64,000 bases of DNA from Aurantiacibacter gangjinensis (GTDB lineage: Bacteria > Pseudomonadota > Alphaproteobacteria > Sphingomonadales > Sphingomonadaceae), in contig NZ_CP018097.1 of the NCBI RefSeq assembly GCF_001886695.1, positions 2,189,001 to 2,253,000 on the forward strand. Reading direction: 5' to 3'. Every line of letters begins with the position of its first letter. The stretch's first letter is position 1. The notes under the pieces are model-generated. The model worked only from the letters and a program-made list of their open reading frames with translations. It was not told the DNA's origin and ran no database searches. Made by a program: the position numbers and the translations under genes. Positions 45,232 to 53,730 of the stretch are shown here, piece by piece.

Positions 45232-45387
45232 TCACTTGCCACGTGCCTTGCTGCCCTTTGCGCGGTCCCGGCGGGTCTCCGCGCGCCGCATGGCGATCCA
45301 GCTGCCGATGACCAGGGCCAGCATCGCTACGATCGTCACCGCGTAGGACGCGTTTACGAATAGCATGTGATCCAGCGATTCCCTCAC
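45232..45387 (-). CDS. ccmD: Haem exporter protein CcmD
   Basis: 51-residue single-TM protein (AVTIVAMLALVIGSWIAM) with a basic cytoplasmic tail (RRAETRRDRAKGSKARGK), the normal CcmD form, which helps release haem-loaded CcmE. GTG at 45387 overlaps the ccmC stop (GTGA). The longer frame upstream is inside ccmC. Confidence 0.9.
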   Translation of the reverse strand: MRESLDHMLFVNASYAVTIVAMLALVIGSWIAMRRAETRRDRAKGSKARGK

Positions 45388-46127
45388 GACGCGGCCTGCG
45401 TTCGCATCGTCGCCTGCTGGGCCTTGCGCCGCAAACGCGCTTCGGCCTGCATGTCGGCAAGGATGGCGCGCATCCGCGCCAGCACCACGCCGCCGAACAG
45501 CAGCGAGAAGCCGATTACAGCCGCCAGCAGGGGCCAAAGATAGACAGCGTCAATCGCGCTGCCGCCCGCAGTAATGCTGGGCGGCTGGTGCAGCGAATTC
45601 CACCACACGACAGAGCGGTTGATGATCGGGATGTTGATCGCGCCCACCAGTCCGAAGATCGCGGCAATCCGGCTCGGCTGACCTTCACGGGCCAGCGCGT
45701 TCGACAGCGCCATGTAGCCGAAATAGAGGAACAGCAGCACCAGCATGGATGTAAGACGACCGTCCCACTCCCACCACGTGCCCCAGGCAGGCCGCCCCCA
45801 GATGGAGCCGGTGGCAAGACAAATCGCCGCAAACACCGCGCCCGGCAGGGCGGCCGCGCGCGCGGCGATGGCCGCCAGCGGGTGCCGCCAGACCAGTTCC
45901 ACGAGGCTGGCGATGGCGATGGCCATCCACCCGCCCATGCCCAGCCATGCCGCTGGCACATGCACGAACAAGATACGCACCAGATCGCCCTGCAAGGCGT
46001 CTGGTGGCACCTGTGTATAGCCCCACAGCAGCGCCGCACCGGTCACCAGAAAGCCGCCCACCAGCAAGAGCGGGGTCAGCCACTTGGCGATCCTCAGAAA
46101 GCGGGCAGGATTGGCGAAGCCGTGCAT
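45384..46127 (-). CDS. ccmC: Haem exporter/CcmE-loading protein CcmC
   Basis: 247-residue six-TM protein with the haem-handling motif AWGTWWEWDGRLTSML and flanking histidines (FVHVPAAWLGM, SLHQPPS). It attaches haem to CcmE. First gene of ccmCDEFGHI in this window; the ABC subunits ccmA and ccmB are not adjacent and must be elsewhere. ATG at 46127. Confidence 0.94.
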   Translation of the reverse strand: MHGFANPARFLRIAKWLTPLLLVGGFLVTGAALLWGYTQVPPDALQGDLVRILFVHVPAAWLGMGGWMAIAIASLVELVWRHPLAAIAARAAALPGAVFAAICLATGSIWGRPAWGTWWEWDGRLTSMLVLLFLYFGYMALSNALAREGQPSRIAAIFGLVGAINIPIINRSVVWWNSLHQPPSITAGGSAIDAVYLWPLLAAVIGFSLLFGGVVLARMRAILADMQAEARLRRKAQQATMRTQAAS

Positions 46128-46206
46128 AATTCGTCGGAAAACTCGTCACGCAGCATGTAGGGAAGCGGCGCGGCGGGAACAAGCAAAACCGACCGTTTCG
46201 CGCGGC

Positions 46207-47271
46207 TCAGTTTCGCCCGATGAGCGCCTGCGCCATCGCATCGGCCACTTCGTTGGAAGGCCGTCCGCCCGCAGCGCTTTCTTCCCAGATGGCATTCAGG
46301 CGACCCGGGATCTGGGCGATGCGCTTGCGCACTTCGTTGATATCACAAGGCTCGCCATGCTGGCGGCACAGATATTCGAGGCTGACATTGATGATGCCGC
46401 CTGCATTGATGACATAGTCCGGCGCATAGAGAATGCCGCGATCGTGCAGCAGCCGGCCATGTTCGGGCCGCGCCAGTTGGTTGTTCGCGCCGCCTGCCAC
46501 CACTTGGCAGTCAAGCCGTGCAATGCCCTCATCGTCGAGGATGGCGCCCAGGGCATTGGGGCTGAACACATCGCAAGTGGTCGACATGATCTGGTCGGCA
46601 GCGACGGCCTCGCCATCCAGCTCGTCGGCCAGCGCCTTCGCGCGCTTGTCATCGACATCGGCCATCGTCAGGCGCGCGCCGTCCTTTGCCAGCAGGCGAG
46701 CCACGCCGCCGCCGACAGAACCTACGCCCTGGATGGCGACATGCACGCCGTCCATGCTGTCCTTGCCGATCTTGTGCGCCACGGCGGCCTTGATGCCGTG
46801 ATAGATGCCCATGGCGGTGAACGGGCCCGGATCGCCGCCCGCGTCGTCTTCATCCACGGGCAGGCCGCACACATGCTGCGTGCGCGTGGCCACCGCCACC
46901 ATATCGTCCACCGTCGCGCCGACATCTTCGGCGGTGACATATTGCCCGCCCATCGCTTCCACCGCATCGCCGAAAGCATGAAGCATGGCAGTCGTCTTTT
47001 TGCCGCCTGCATCCAGCAGCACGACGGCCTTGCCGCCGCCCATGGGCAGGCCGGCCATCGCGTTTTTGTAGCTCATACCGCGCGACAGGCGAAGCGCATC
47101 GCGCATGCCGTTCGCGGGGTCGGCATAATGCCAGAACCGCGTGCCGCCAGCGCCGGGGCCGAGATGGGTGGAATGCAGCGCGATAATGGCGGTGAGGCCC
47201 GATGCGCGATCATGCACGACCTCGACCCGCTCATGCTCGTCAAAATCCGCTTCTGTCCAGAATGCCGGCAT
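46207..47271 (-). CDS. Leucine/glutamate-type amino acid dehydrogenase
   Basis: 354-residue NAD-dependent Glu/Leu/Phe/Val dehydrogenase. Substrate domain with GPGAGGTRFW, catalytic lysine in NAMAGLPMGGGKAVV and TAEDVGATVDDM; Rossmann loop VAIQGVGSVGGGVARLL; and PDYVINAGGIINVS at the C-terminus. The length fits leucine or phenylalanine dehydrogenase rather than glutamate dehydrogenase. ATG at 47271 follows GGGCGGGA; an ATG five codons upstream lacks an RBS. It converts branched-chain amino acids to oxo acids, linking to branched-chain catabolism. Confidence 0.87.
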   Translation of the reverse strand: MPAFWTEADFDEHERVEVVHDRASGLTAIIALHSTHLGPGAGGTRFWHYADPANGMRDALRLSRGMSYKNAMAGLPMGGGKAVVLLDAGGKKTTAMLHAFGDAVEAMGGQYVTAEDVGATVDDMVAVATRTQHVCGLPVDEDDAGGDPGPFTAMGIYHGIKAAVAHKIGKDSMDGVHVAIQGVGSVGGGVARLLAKDGARLTMADVDDKRAKALADELDGEAVAADQIMSTTCDVFSPNALGAILDDEGIARLDCQVVAGGANNQLARPEHGRLLHDRGILYAPDYVINAGGIINVSLEYLCRQHGEPCDINEVRKRIAQIPGRLNAIWEESAAGGRPSNEVADAMAQALIGRN

Positions 47272-47322
47272 CGTATTCCCGCCCATATCAGCTGCATTAT
47301 TGGCAGGGATGCTGGGGAGAAA

Positions 47323-47400
47323 TGGGGCGATCGAGGGGTCTCGAACCCCCGACCTCCGGTACCACAAACCGGCGCTCTAACCAACTGAGCTACGATCGCC
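47323..47400 (-). tRNA. tRNA-His (anticodon GTG), CCA encoded
   Basis: Complete cloverleaf on the reverse strand: acceptor GCGATCG/CGATCGC, D arm GCTC/GAGC, anticodon loop TTTGTGG giving GTG, T arm GGGGG-TTCGAGA-CCCCT, and CCA. The extra 5' G pairs with C73, the identity mark of tRNA-His. This strongly supports the assignment. Confidence 0.97.
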
Positions 47401-47593
47401 ACATCGCACAGCACGCATGCCGAGATGCGCGGCTGTAGTGCCCTCGCCCCGCCGGTCAAGCGGCTTTCGGGGCGGGCGCTGGCCTGTTGCACAAGTGGCC
47501 GCTCGAGCAAAGCGAAAAGTGCGCTGACAGCCTCATAACGCAAGAAAATTACATCACTTGGAGAGCGCCGCGCCCTCGCCTATCAGCGTGCCG

Positions 47594-48226
47594 ATGACGA
47601 ATCCGGGCGAAACCACCGTCGAGCACCTGATGGCGAACGGCAATATGCGCCGCGTGCCGAGCGAGCGGCTGGTCTTGCTCGACCATCCAGACTTCCTGCC
47701 CGCGGATCTCTGCACAGACCTCATCGCCCTGATCGACAAGGATCGCCGCCCCTCCACCATCGCCGATGCCAATGGCGACAACTATTTCCGCACTAGCGAA
47801 ACCTGCGACCTCTCGCCGGATGAGCCTGCCGTTAAACACCTTGAAAAGCGGCTATTCGCATTGAACGGCATCGATCCTGCCCATGGCGAACCGGTGCAGG
47901 GACAGCGCTATGCCGTGGGGCAGGAGTTCAAGGGCCACACCGATTTTTTCGAACCGAACGGCCCGGATTTCGACAAGTTCTGCAGCGTTGCCGGCAATCG
48001 CACCTGGACCTTCATGATCTATCTGAACGACGTGGAAGCTGGCGGCGGTACGCGGTTCAAGGTCATCAAAAAGACCTTCCAGCCTGAAACCGGCAAGCTG
48101 GTATGCTGGGACAATCACCGCGCAGACGGCTCGCTCAACACCGCGACACTCCATCACGGGATGAAAGTGCGCAAGGGCGTGAAATACGTGATCACCAAAT
48201 GGTATCGGGAAAAGCCGTGGGGATAG
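47594..48226 (+). CDS. Prolyl 4-hydroxylase-like 2-oxoglutarate/Fe(II) oxygenase
   Basis: 210-residue dioxygenase of the prolyl 4-hydroxylase alpha-subunit type. The iron site His-x-Asp is in FKGHTDFFEPN, the second His in TLHHGMKVRKG and the 2-oxoglutarate lysine in GVKYVITKWYRE. No signal peptide, so it acts in the cytoplasm; bacterial homologues hydroxylate proteins such as EF-Tu or unknown targets. The start is uncertain: ATG at 47594, GTG at 47588 or TTG at 47558. Confidence 0.87.
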   Translation: MTNPGETTVEHLMANGNMRRVPSERLVLLDHPDFLPADLCTDLIALIDKDRRPSTIADANGDNYFRTSETCDLSPDEPAVKHLEKRLFALNGIDPAHGEPVQGQRYAVGQEFKGHTDFFEPNGPDFDKFCSVAGNRTWTFMIYLNDVEAGGGTRFKVIKKTFQPETGKLVCWDNHRADGSLNTATLHHGMKVRKGVKYVITKWYREKPWG

Positions 48227-48238
48227 AGGAGATAAGCG

Positions 48239-48571
48239 TTGAGAGGACTTTTTGATATCCAACGAGCAATGTTTCCATACGGTATGGCGAGAAACCGCGA
48301 CGGAAGCTGGACATTTTTTAATCGGAACTACAAGTGTTTAGGAACAATTACCGACGAATGGTCGGAGTGGGATGATCCAAAGCACAAAATGAATATCAAA
48401 GGCCTTGGCCCAGCAAATCTCGCAAAGCTCGATGTTCATGGCGAGGGTTCAGGGAAAACGATATATTTCTACAATGACGGCTGCGTGCCGACCGCTTCAA
48501 AAGCAAATATGGACGCTTACCTCTCAAAATTAAAACTTTTGATGTCGTTGAAAGCTGAGCCGACAGGATGA
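48239..48571 (+). CDS. AT-rich orphan protein, 110 residues
   Basis: I do not recognise this protein (start MRGLFDIQRAMFPYGMARNR; core WTFFNRNYKCLGTITDEWSE, WDDPKHKMNIKGLGPANLAK, YFYNDGCVPT). TTG at 48239 lies 8 nt after AGAGGAG. Counted by eye its GC is about 46%, well below flanking genes, and it uses TTT, AAA and AAT codons its neighbours avoid, which suggests recent acquisition. It sits 12 nt after the hydroxylase gene, so the two may be co-transcribed. It is soluble and rich in aromatic residues. Confidence 0.65.
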   Translation: MRGLFDIQRAMFPYGMARNRDGSWTFFNRNYKCLGTITDEWSEWDDPKHKMNIKGLGPANLAKLDVHGEGSGKTIYFYNDGCVPTASKANMDAYLSKLKLLMSLKAEPTG

Positions 48572-48692
48572 AATGATCCGGTCGCGGTCGTGGTAGCAGT
48601 TACTGCTCCTACTCGGGCCGCCTGAAGATACGTCGCTTAATGGGTGGGATTTCAGATTAGCCACCGGCACACCAATCGTCACCAATTGAAAC

Positions 48693-48722
48693 AAAAAGGG
48701 CGCCCCGCCGGGACGCCCTTTG
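48693..48722 (-). terminator. Terminator after rpmE
   Basis: On the minus strand AAAGGGCG pairs with CGCCCTTT, further stabilised by GG/CC pairs, and ends in a T run (CCCTTTTTG). It lies about 22 nt past the rpmE stop codon. Confidence 0.9.
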
Positions 48723-48743
48723 GAAACGCGAAAGCGAAGCCGG

Positions 48744-48974
48744 TTAGCCGGACTTCTTCAGCGACAGACCGCCGAAACGCTTGTTGAACTTTGCCACACG
48801 GCCGCCATCTTGGATACGCTGCGGACCGCCGGTCCATGCCGGGTGGCTGGTGGGGTCGATTTCGAGGTTCATCGTATCGCCCTCTTTGCCCCAGGTGCTC
48901 TTCGTCTGGAACTCGGTGCCGTCGGTCATCTTGACCGTAATCATGTGGTAATCGGGATGCGTATCGGCCTTCAT
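48744..48974 (-). CDS. rpmE: 50S ribosomal protein L31 (bL31), zinc-free form
   Basis: 76-residue bL31: [20 protein letters not shown], the conserved [12 protein letters not shown] and [14 protein letters not shown]. It lacks the CxxC pair of zinc-binding L31, so it is the C-minus form typical of alphaproteobacteria. ATG at 48974. It is a separate transcript closed by a strong terminator. Confidence 0.96.
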   Translation of the reverse strand: MKADTHPDYHMITVKMTDGTEFQTKSTWGKEGDTMNLEIDPTSHPAWTGGPQRIQDGGRVAKFNKRFGGLSLKKSG

Positions 48975-49085
48975 GGCGTAGTGTCCTTTATGGTGCGAAC
49001 CGGTTCCGACCGGCTCTCCAATTTCAGAAAGAGCGCGCCTTACATAAGCGCCGCCCGATTAGCAAGCGAAGTCCGGCCCGCGCTG

Positions 49086-49670
49086 TCAGTCGGCCATCAG
49101 CGCGTCGATCCGCGCCTGTATCGCTTCCAGAGCAGCGTCCTGTTCTTCAAGCGAAGGCACGCTGGCGCCCGCGCGAAGGCCATCGGTCAACAGTTCGCGA
49201 TCGTAAGGCTCACGCGTCACCGGTTCGCCCTGACGCGAAATCGACTGCGTGCCGTAAATCTGTTCGGCACCGGTGGCCTGCAAATATCGGTCGAGCGTGG
49301 CTGCGGCGATCCAGCTGGCGCGTTAATGGCCTAGCCCGATGGCATGAACCGCCAGAGCATGGGCTAGCAGGTAGTCACGCGGCTCCGAACCATGCTGGAA
49401 GATGAAAGCGGCGTGCCAATAATCCTGCCCGGTGCGCAATTCGCCTGCATCGAGCAATTCGCGGGTTCGCGCCCGGCGCTGTGCGTTTTCCTGCGCGACC
49501 ACGGTCCAATCCACGCCCGGCGTGCTGCGCGCGCTTTGGTCCTGGGCGAACATCTCCGCCATTTCGGCGTTATCAGCAGTCTGCTCGACAGCAACGGTGT
49601 CTTCTTGCGCAAGCGCGATGACAGGACAGCACAATGCCGCAGCGGCGAGGATCGCGGCTCCTTTAAGCAT
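49086..49670 (-). pseudogene. Secreted DUF6624-like gene interrupted by an in-frame TAA
   Basis: One reading frame covers 195 codons but has a TAA at 49323-49325 (codon 116). Before it: signal peptide [40 protein letters not shown] and FIFQHGSEPRDYLLAHALA. Directly after it, in the same frame: RASWIAAATLDRYLQATGAE, QIYGTQSISRQGEPVTREP. These two halves match a single family (DUF6624 as I recall it), so this is a nonsense mutation, a sequencing error or recoding. GAA to TAA would be one base change. The start overlaps the fabZ stop by 8 bp. Confidence 0.8.
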
Positions 49671-50112
49671 CCGCGATCATCGCCGTGATGCTGACTTCGC
49701 AGGTCACCTTGCCATCGACGCTGGCGCGGCAATCGAACTTGCACACCTTGCTGCGCTGCTGGGTGAACTTGCTTTCCAACGTCAACAGGCAGCCCGGCTC
49801 TACCGGCGCGCGGAACTTGGCGTTCTCGATCGCCATGAAATAGACGAGCTTGCCCGTGCCGGCCAATTCCAGCGTCTCGATGCCGAGGATGCCGCTGGCC
49901 TGCGCCAGCGCCTCCACCTGCAACACGCCGGGCATGATCGGGCGACCGGGGAAATGCCCCTGGAAGAATTGCTCGTTCATGGTCACGCCCTTGATCGCGG
50001 TGATGCTCTCACCCTTCACAAGATGGCTGACCCTGTCGACCAGCAGCAGCGGATAACGATGCGGCAGGGCCTCGAGGATTTTTACGACGTCGTAGTCAGG
50101 CGTCTCGCTCAT
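49663..50112 (-). CDS. fabZ: 3-hydroxyacyl-[acyl-carrier-protein] dehydratase FabZ
   Basis: Hot-dog-fold dehydratase of fatty acid elongation. 149 residues. Motif [12 protein letters not shown], the catalytic histidine in [16 protein letters not shown] and the glutamate in [10 protein letters not shown] are intact. ATG at 50112. It lies directly downstream of ompH. In most proteobacteria lpxD lies between ompH and fabZ, and lpxA follows; both are missing here. Confidence 0.96.
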   Translation of the reverse strand: MSETPDYDVVKILEALPHRYPLLLVDRVSHLVKGESITAIKGVTMNEQFFQGHFPGRPIMPGVLQVEALAQASGILGIETLELAGTGKLVYFMAIENAKFRAPVEPGCLLTLESKFTQQRSKVCKFDCRASVDGKVTCEVSITAMIADA

Positions 50113-50137
50113 GGCCCTGCCCCATTTCCCTTACGTT

Positions 50138-50824
50138 TTAGCGACCGGTTTCGGCAGGCTGGGCCTGCTGCTGCTGAGCCTGCTGCTGCATCGCGCTGAG
50201 CACGAGGATCTGCTGCACCTGCTGGTACAGGCCGACCAGCGCTTCTGTCGGCTGGAAGTCGGCCGGCGGCGTGATCGCGGCAGCGGGCAGGCGGGTGTTG
50301 ATCTGGTCCGTCACGGCCGCAGTCACGTCGGCAGCGGGCGCGTTATATACAACTGCATCGGGCGCGATCACGAACTGGATGTTGTTTGCCGAGATCACAG
50401 CTTGGAGCGAGGGTTGGTATTGCTGCGCAACCTGCTGCAGCACATAGAGACGCGCCAGCTCGATCGGGCGCTGCAATTGGGCGATTTCACGGTCGATCGC
50501 TTGGATCTGCTGCACGGTCGTGTTGCTGGCATCCTGCGTAACGGCCTGCTCGGTCTGGTCCAGCTGGCCGTCGCCATTGGTGTCGAAGCTCTGCACCAGC
50601 TGCTGGCGCTGCTGCTGGCGCTGATTGATCGTGGTCAGCTGCGTCTGATACTGCGTGTTGACCTGCTGATAGCCGGTCTGGAAAGCCTGCGAACGGATGA
50701 CCGCTGCAACGATGTCGGCGGTAGCCATTCCGTTAACCTGAGCCACCGCGGGCGCGGTCATGACAGGCATGGCAGCCGTGGTGGCGAGAACGGCGAGAGC
50801 TGCCGATTTCACGAGAGTTTTCAT
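50138..50824 (-). CDS. OmpH/Skp-like periplasmic chaperone with an EF-hand loop
   Basis: 228-residue exported helical protein of the OmpH/Skp family, which holds outer membrane proteins for BamA. Signal peptide (AVLATTAAMPVMTAPAVAQ), long glutamine-rich helices (TTINQRQQQRQQLVQ) and a glutamine-rich tail. Residues 81-92, DTNGDGQLDQTE, form a canonical 12-residue EF-hand calcium loop between the helices, unlike E. coli Skp. ATG at 50824 overlaps the bamA stop (TAATG), so the pair is coupled. Confidence 0.88.
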   Translation of the reverse strand: MKTLVKSAALAVLATTAAMPVMTAPAVAQVNGMATADIVAAVIRSQAFQTGYQQVNTQYQTQLTTINQRQQQRQQLVQSFDTNGDGQLDQTEQAVTQDASNTTVQQIQAIDREIAQLQRPIELARLYVLQQVAQQYQPSLQAVISANNIQFVIAPDAVVYNAPAADVTAAVTDQINTRLPAAAITPPADFQPTEALVGLYQQVQQILVLSAMQQQAQQQQAQPAETGR

Positions 50825-53541
50825 TAGAATTGCGTTCCTACATTGAATGTGAATGTTTTGGTTTCGTCGCCGCGCTGCGATAGCACATCGTAAGCGATAT
50901 CGATCCTGAACGGACCGAAGGGCGAGTTCCAGTTGACGCCGATACCGGCGGTCACACGCGGCGAAGCGGTGTCGCCGACGAATTCCTCCACGAATGGCGG
51001 CAATTGCGTGCCGACAGGCGAGTTGGTGCGGCCATCGGGCGCGATGGGATTGATCGTGAGGATGCTGTCCACAACAGCGCCCGTGTCATCCAGCACGAAT
51101 TGCTGGAACAGCGGGTTGCCCTCGCCATCGCGCTGCGGGATGAACAGGCCATCGGGCAGCGGACTATTGGTGAGCTGCGGCGTCTCGACATTGAAAACCG
51201 AGCCGACATCGACGAACACAGACGGGCGCAGGCCCAGCTCGCGCGCGCCGGAGCCGAGCGGGATCTCCAGCTCTGCCCGGGCGAGGTAATAGGCGTTGCC
51301 GCCCAGCGCATCGTCCTGGTTACGTTCGTCGCCGATCGGCAGCAGATCGTCCTCGTCCAGTCCGTCGCCATTTTCATCGAGATAGAAACGGCGAACAGCG
51401 CGCGGGCCGACGCCGCGAATGTCGAAGCCGCGGATCTGGCCTTCGCCGAGGAAGAAGCGGTCCACCAACAGCACATCGTCGCCGAGGCCGTTGATATAGC
51501 CGCCTTCAAGCGAGAGCGAGCCGACAAAACCGCTACCAAGCGGCCAGAACCGCGCGGCATTGGCGCGGATGCGAAGATAGCGCGTATCGCCGCCCAGTCC
51601 GGCAAACTGCACGGTCGCAGAGGCATTGGTGCCGCGCGTCGGGCGAATTCGGCTATTCAATGTGGAATAGTTGAGCGAGACGCCGAGGATCGACTGCAAG
51701 CGGTCACCAATGGCATCGCACAGGTAACGGCCTGCCAGCAGCGGCTCGCAGGTCGCTTCGCCATCGCCGTCGAAATCGGCGAAGAACTGCTGCTCCGAAA
51801 TGGAGACTTCCTGATAGTTGAGCGTGTAGGTGCCCAGCAGGCTCATATATTCGGTCAGCGGCACGCCGGTGCGCAGCGAGAAACCGGTGGTCGCCTGCTC
51901 GAAGGTCGCGCGGTCGCGATCGAAGAAGCCGTTATTATAGTCCTGCCGGTAAATGTCGAAGCCCAGCGCGATATCGCGGTCGAACACTTTGGGTTCGGTG
52001 AAGCTGATATTGCCCGAGCGCGAGAAGCGCGAATAGTTGACGCCGATCCCGACCGTCTGGCCGCGACCGCGGAAATTGTTCTGTCGGATCGAACCGTTGA
52101 AGATGAAGCTTTCGAGCGAGGAGAAACCGGCGGACAGCGAAAGTTCGCCGGTCGGGTTTTCCTGCACGTTGGCCTGCAGGATGATGCGGTCGGGCGAAGA
52201 GCCTTCGACCTGCTCGACCTCGAAGTTTTCCTGGAAATAGCCTAGCGAGTTGATGCGTGCGGTAGTCCGCGCGACCTGCAGGCTGGAGAAAGCGTCGCCT
52301 TCCGCAATACGGAATTCGCGGCGGATCACCTTGTCCTGCGTCAGCGTGTTGCCGTTGATTTCCACCGCCTCGACATAGACGCGCGGCGCATCGGCCACGG
52401 TGAAGGTCACGTCCATGGTGAGGGTTTCGGGATTACGGACAATGCGCGGGCGCACATCGGCAAAGGCATAGCCGAATGCGCCGGCGGTCTCGGTCAGGCC
52501 TTCCACCACCTCGTCCACCAGTTCGGCATTGTACCAATCGCCTTCGGAGATGCGCAGCTGGCTGGTAAGCTGTTCGCTGGAGAAGTCGCGCAGCTGGCTA
52601 ACTACTTCGACATCGCCGAACCGGTAGCGCTCACCCTCTTCCACCACATAGGTGATGATGAAGTCGCGGCGGTCGGGCGTCAGCTCGGCCACGGCGGAGA
52701 CGACGCGGAAATCGGAATAGCCTTCGGTCAGGTAGAACTGCCGCAGGCGCTGCTGATCGACTGCCAGCCGGTCCGGGTCGTAGCTGGTGTTGGAACTGAA
52801 AATTGCGAGCAGGCCCGCCTCGCGCGTGAACATCTGGTCGCGCAGCTCGCCATCGGAATACACTTCATTGCCGATGATGTTGATCTGGCGGACCTTGGAC
52901 TTCGGACCTTCCGAAATCTCGAAAATCACATCGACGCGGTTCTGGTCGAGCATGACCATTTGCGGTTCCACCGTCGCAGCGAAACGGCCCTGCCGCTTGT
53001 ACAGCTCGATGATGCGGGCGACATCGGCGCGCACGCGCGAACGGGTGAAGATCTGGCGCGGCGCCAAGTTGATCTCGGGGACGATTTCATCCGCATCGAG
53101 GCGGTTGTTGCCCTCGAGAATAATGCGGTTGATGATCGGGTTTTCCTCGACCTCGATCACCAGATTGCCGTTGTTGAAACTGATCTGGTAGTCGGCGAAG
53201 AGTTCCGTGCGGGCAAGGTCGAGCAGCGCCTGGTCACCGGCGGCTGCGGTGTAGGTCATGCCGGGGCGCAGGCTGATATAGGAGACGATGGTTTCCGCCT
53301 CCAGACGCTGGGCGCCCACCACCGAAATCTGGCGGATCAGGTTTTCTTCGGCTTGCGGAGCCGGAGCGGCCTCTACAGGCTGCTGGGTCTGGGCATCACC
53401 CTGCTGCGGCAGGGTCGCGGGATCGAGCGGATCGCCCTCCTCCTGCGCGGCGACCTGCATCGGCAGTCCGGCCAGCATGGTGCAGCCCAGCAGGGCCACG
53501 GAAAACTTGCGAGAAATGATCGTGTTGATCTTGGAACTCAT
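50824..53541 (-). CDS. bamA: Outer membrane protein assembly factor BamA
   Basis: 905-residue Omp85 protein that inserts beta-barrel proteins. Signal peptide, a proline/glutamine-rich linker (about 35-65), five POTRA domains (about 70-425) and a 16-strand barrel ending in TFTFNVGTQF with the C-terminal phenylalanine. The lid-loop motif appears as GQIRGFDIRG (VRGF/Y type). Two extracellular-loop insertions contain calcium-like DFDGDGE (about 589) and DENGDGLDEDD (about 722), and the first also has a Cys pair. ATG at 53541; the longer frame to 53610 is unlikely. Confidence 0.95.
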   Translation of the reverse strand: MSSKINTIISRKFSVALLGCTMLAGLPMQVAAQEEGDPLDPATLPQQGDAQTQQPVEAAPAPQAEENLIRQISVVGAQRLEAETIVSYISLRPGMTYTAAAGDQALLDLARTELFADYQISFNNGNLVIEVEENPIINRIILEGNNRLDADEIVPEINLAPRQIFTRSRVRADVARIIELYKRQGRFAATVEPQMVMLDQNRVDVIFEISEGPKSKVRQINIIGNEVYSDGELRDQMFTREAGLLAIFSSNTSYDPDRLAVDQQRLRQFYLTEGYSDFRVVSAVAELTPDRRDFIITYVVEEGERYRFGDVEVVSQLRDFSSEQLTSQLRISEGDWYNAELVDEVVEGLTETAGAFGYAFADVRPRIVRNPETLTMDVTFTVADAPRVYVEAVEINGNTLTQDKVIRREFRIAEGDAFSSLQVARTTARINSLGYFQENFEVEQVEGSSPDRIILQANVQENPTGELSLSAGFSSLESFIFNGSIRQNNFRGRGQTVGIGVNYSRFSRSGNISFTEPKVFDRDIALGFDIYRQDYNNGFFDRDRATFEQATTGFSLRTGVPLTEYMSLLGTYTLNYQEVSISEQQFFADFDGDGEATCEPLLAGRYLCDAIGDRLQSILGVSLNYSTLNSRIRPTRGTNASATVQFAGLGGDTRYLRIRANAARFWPLGSGFVGSLSLEGGYINGLGDDVLLVDRFFLGEGQIRGFDIRGVGPRAVRRFYLDENGDGLDEDDLLPIGDERNQDDALGGNAYYLARAELEIPLGSGARELGLRPSVFVDVGSVFNVETPQLTNSPLPDGLFIPQRDGEGNPLFQQFVLDDTGAVVDSILTINPIAPDGRTNSPVGTQLPPFVEEFVGDTASPRVTAGIGVNWNSPFGPFRIDIAYDVLSQRGDETKTFTFNVGTQF

Positions 53542-53730
53542 TATCCGTCCACTCTTGTCGACACCCAAACCCGGCAATCCCATAAACCGCTTTCGACCCC
53601 CAGCGGTCATTCATGGTCCGGCGATCCGGGCGAACAGCGCCCTTGCCCGATGCCACACTGGCAATCAAGCGAACTTGCCGAAAATGGTGCCGAAATGACT
53701 GTCCTTTCCCCACGAAAGGGTTTTTACCGC

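Noticed and set aside
47400-48600. Genomic island integrated at tRNA-His
   Set aside because: There is an AT-rich orphan nearby, but no integrase and no obvious repeat of the tRNA 3' end. The evidence is too weak.
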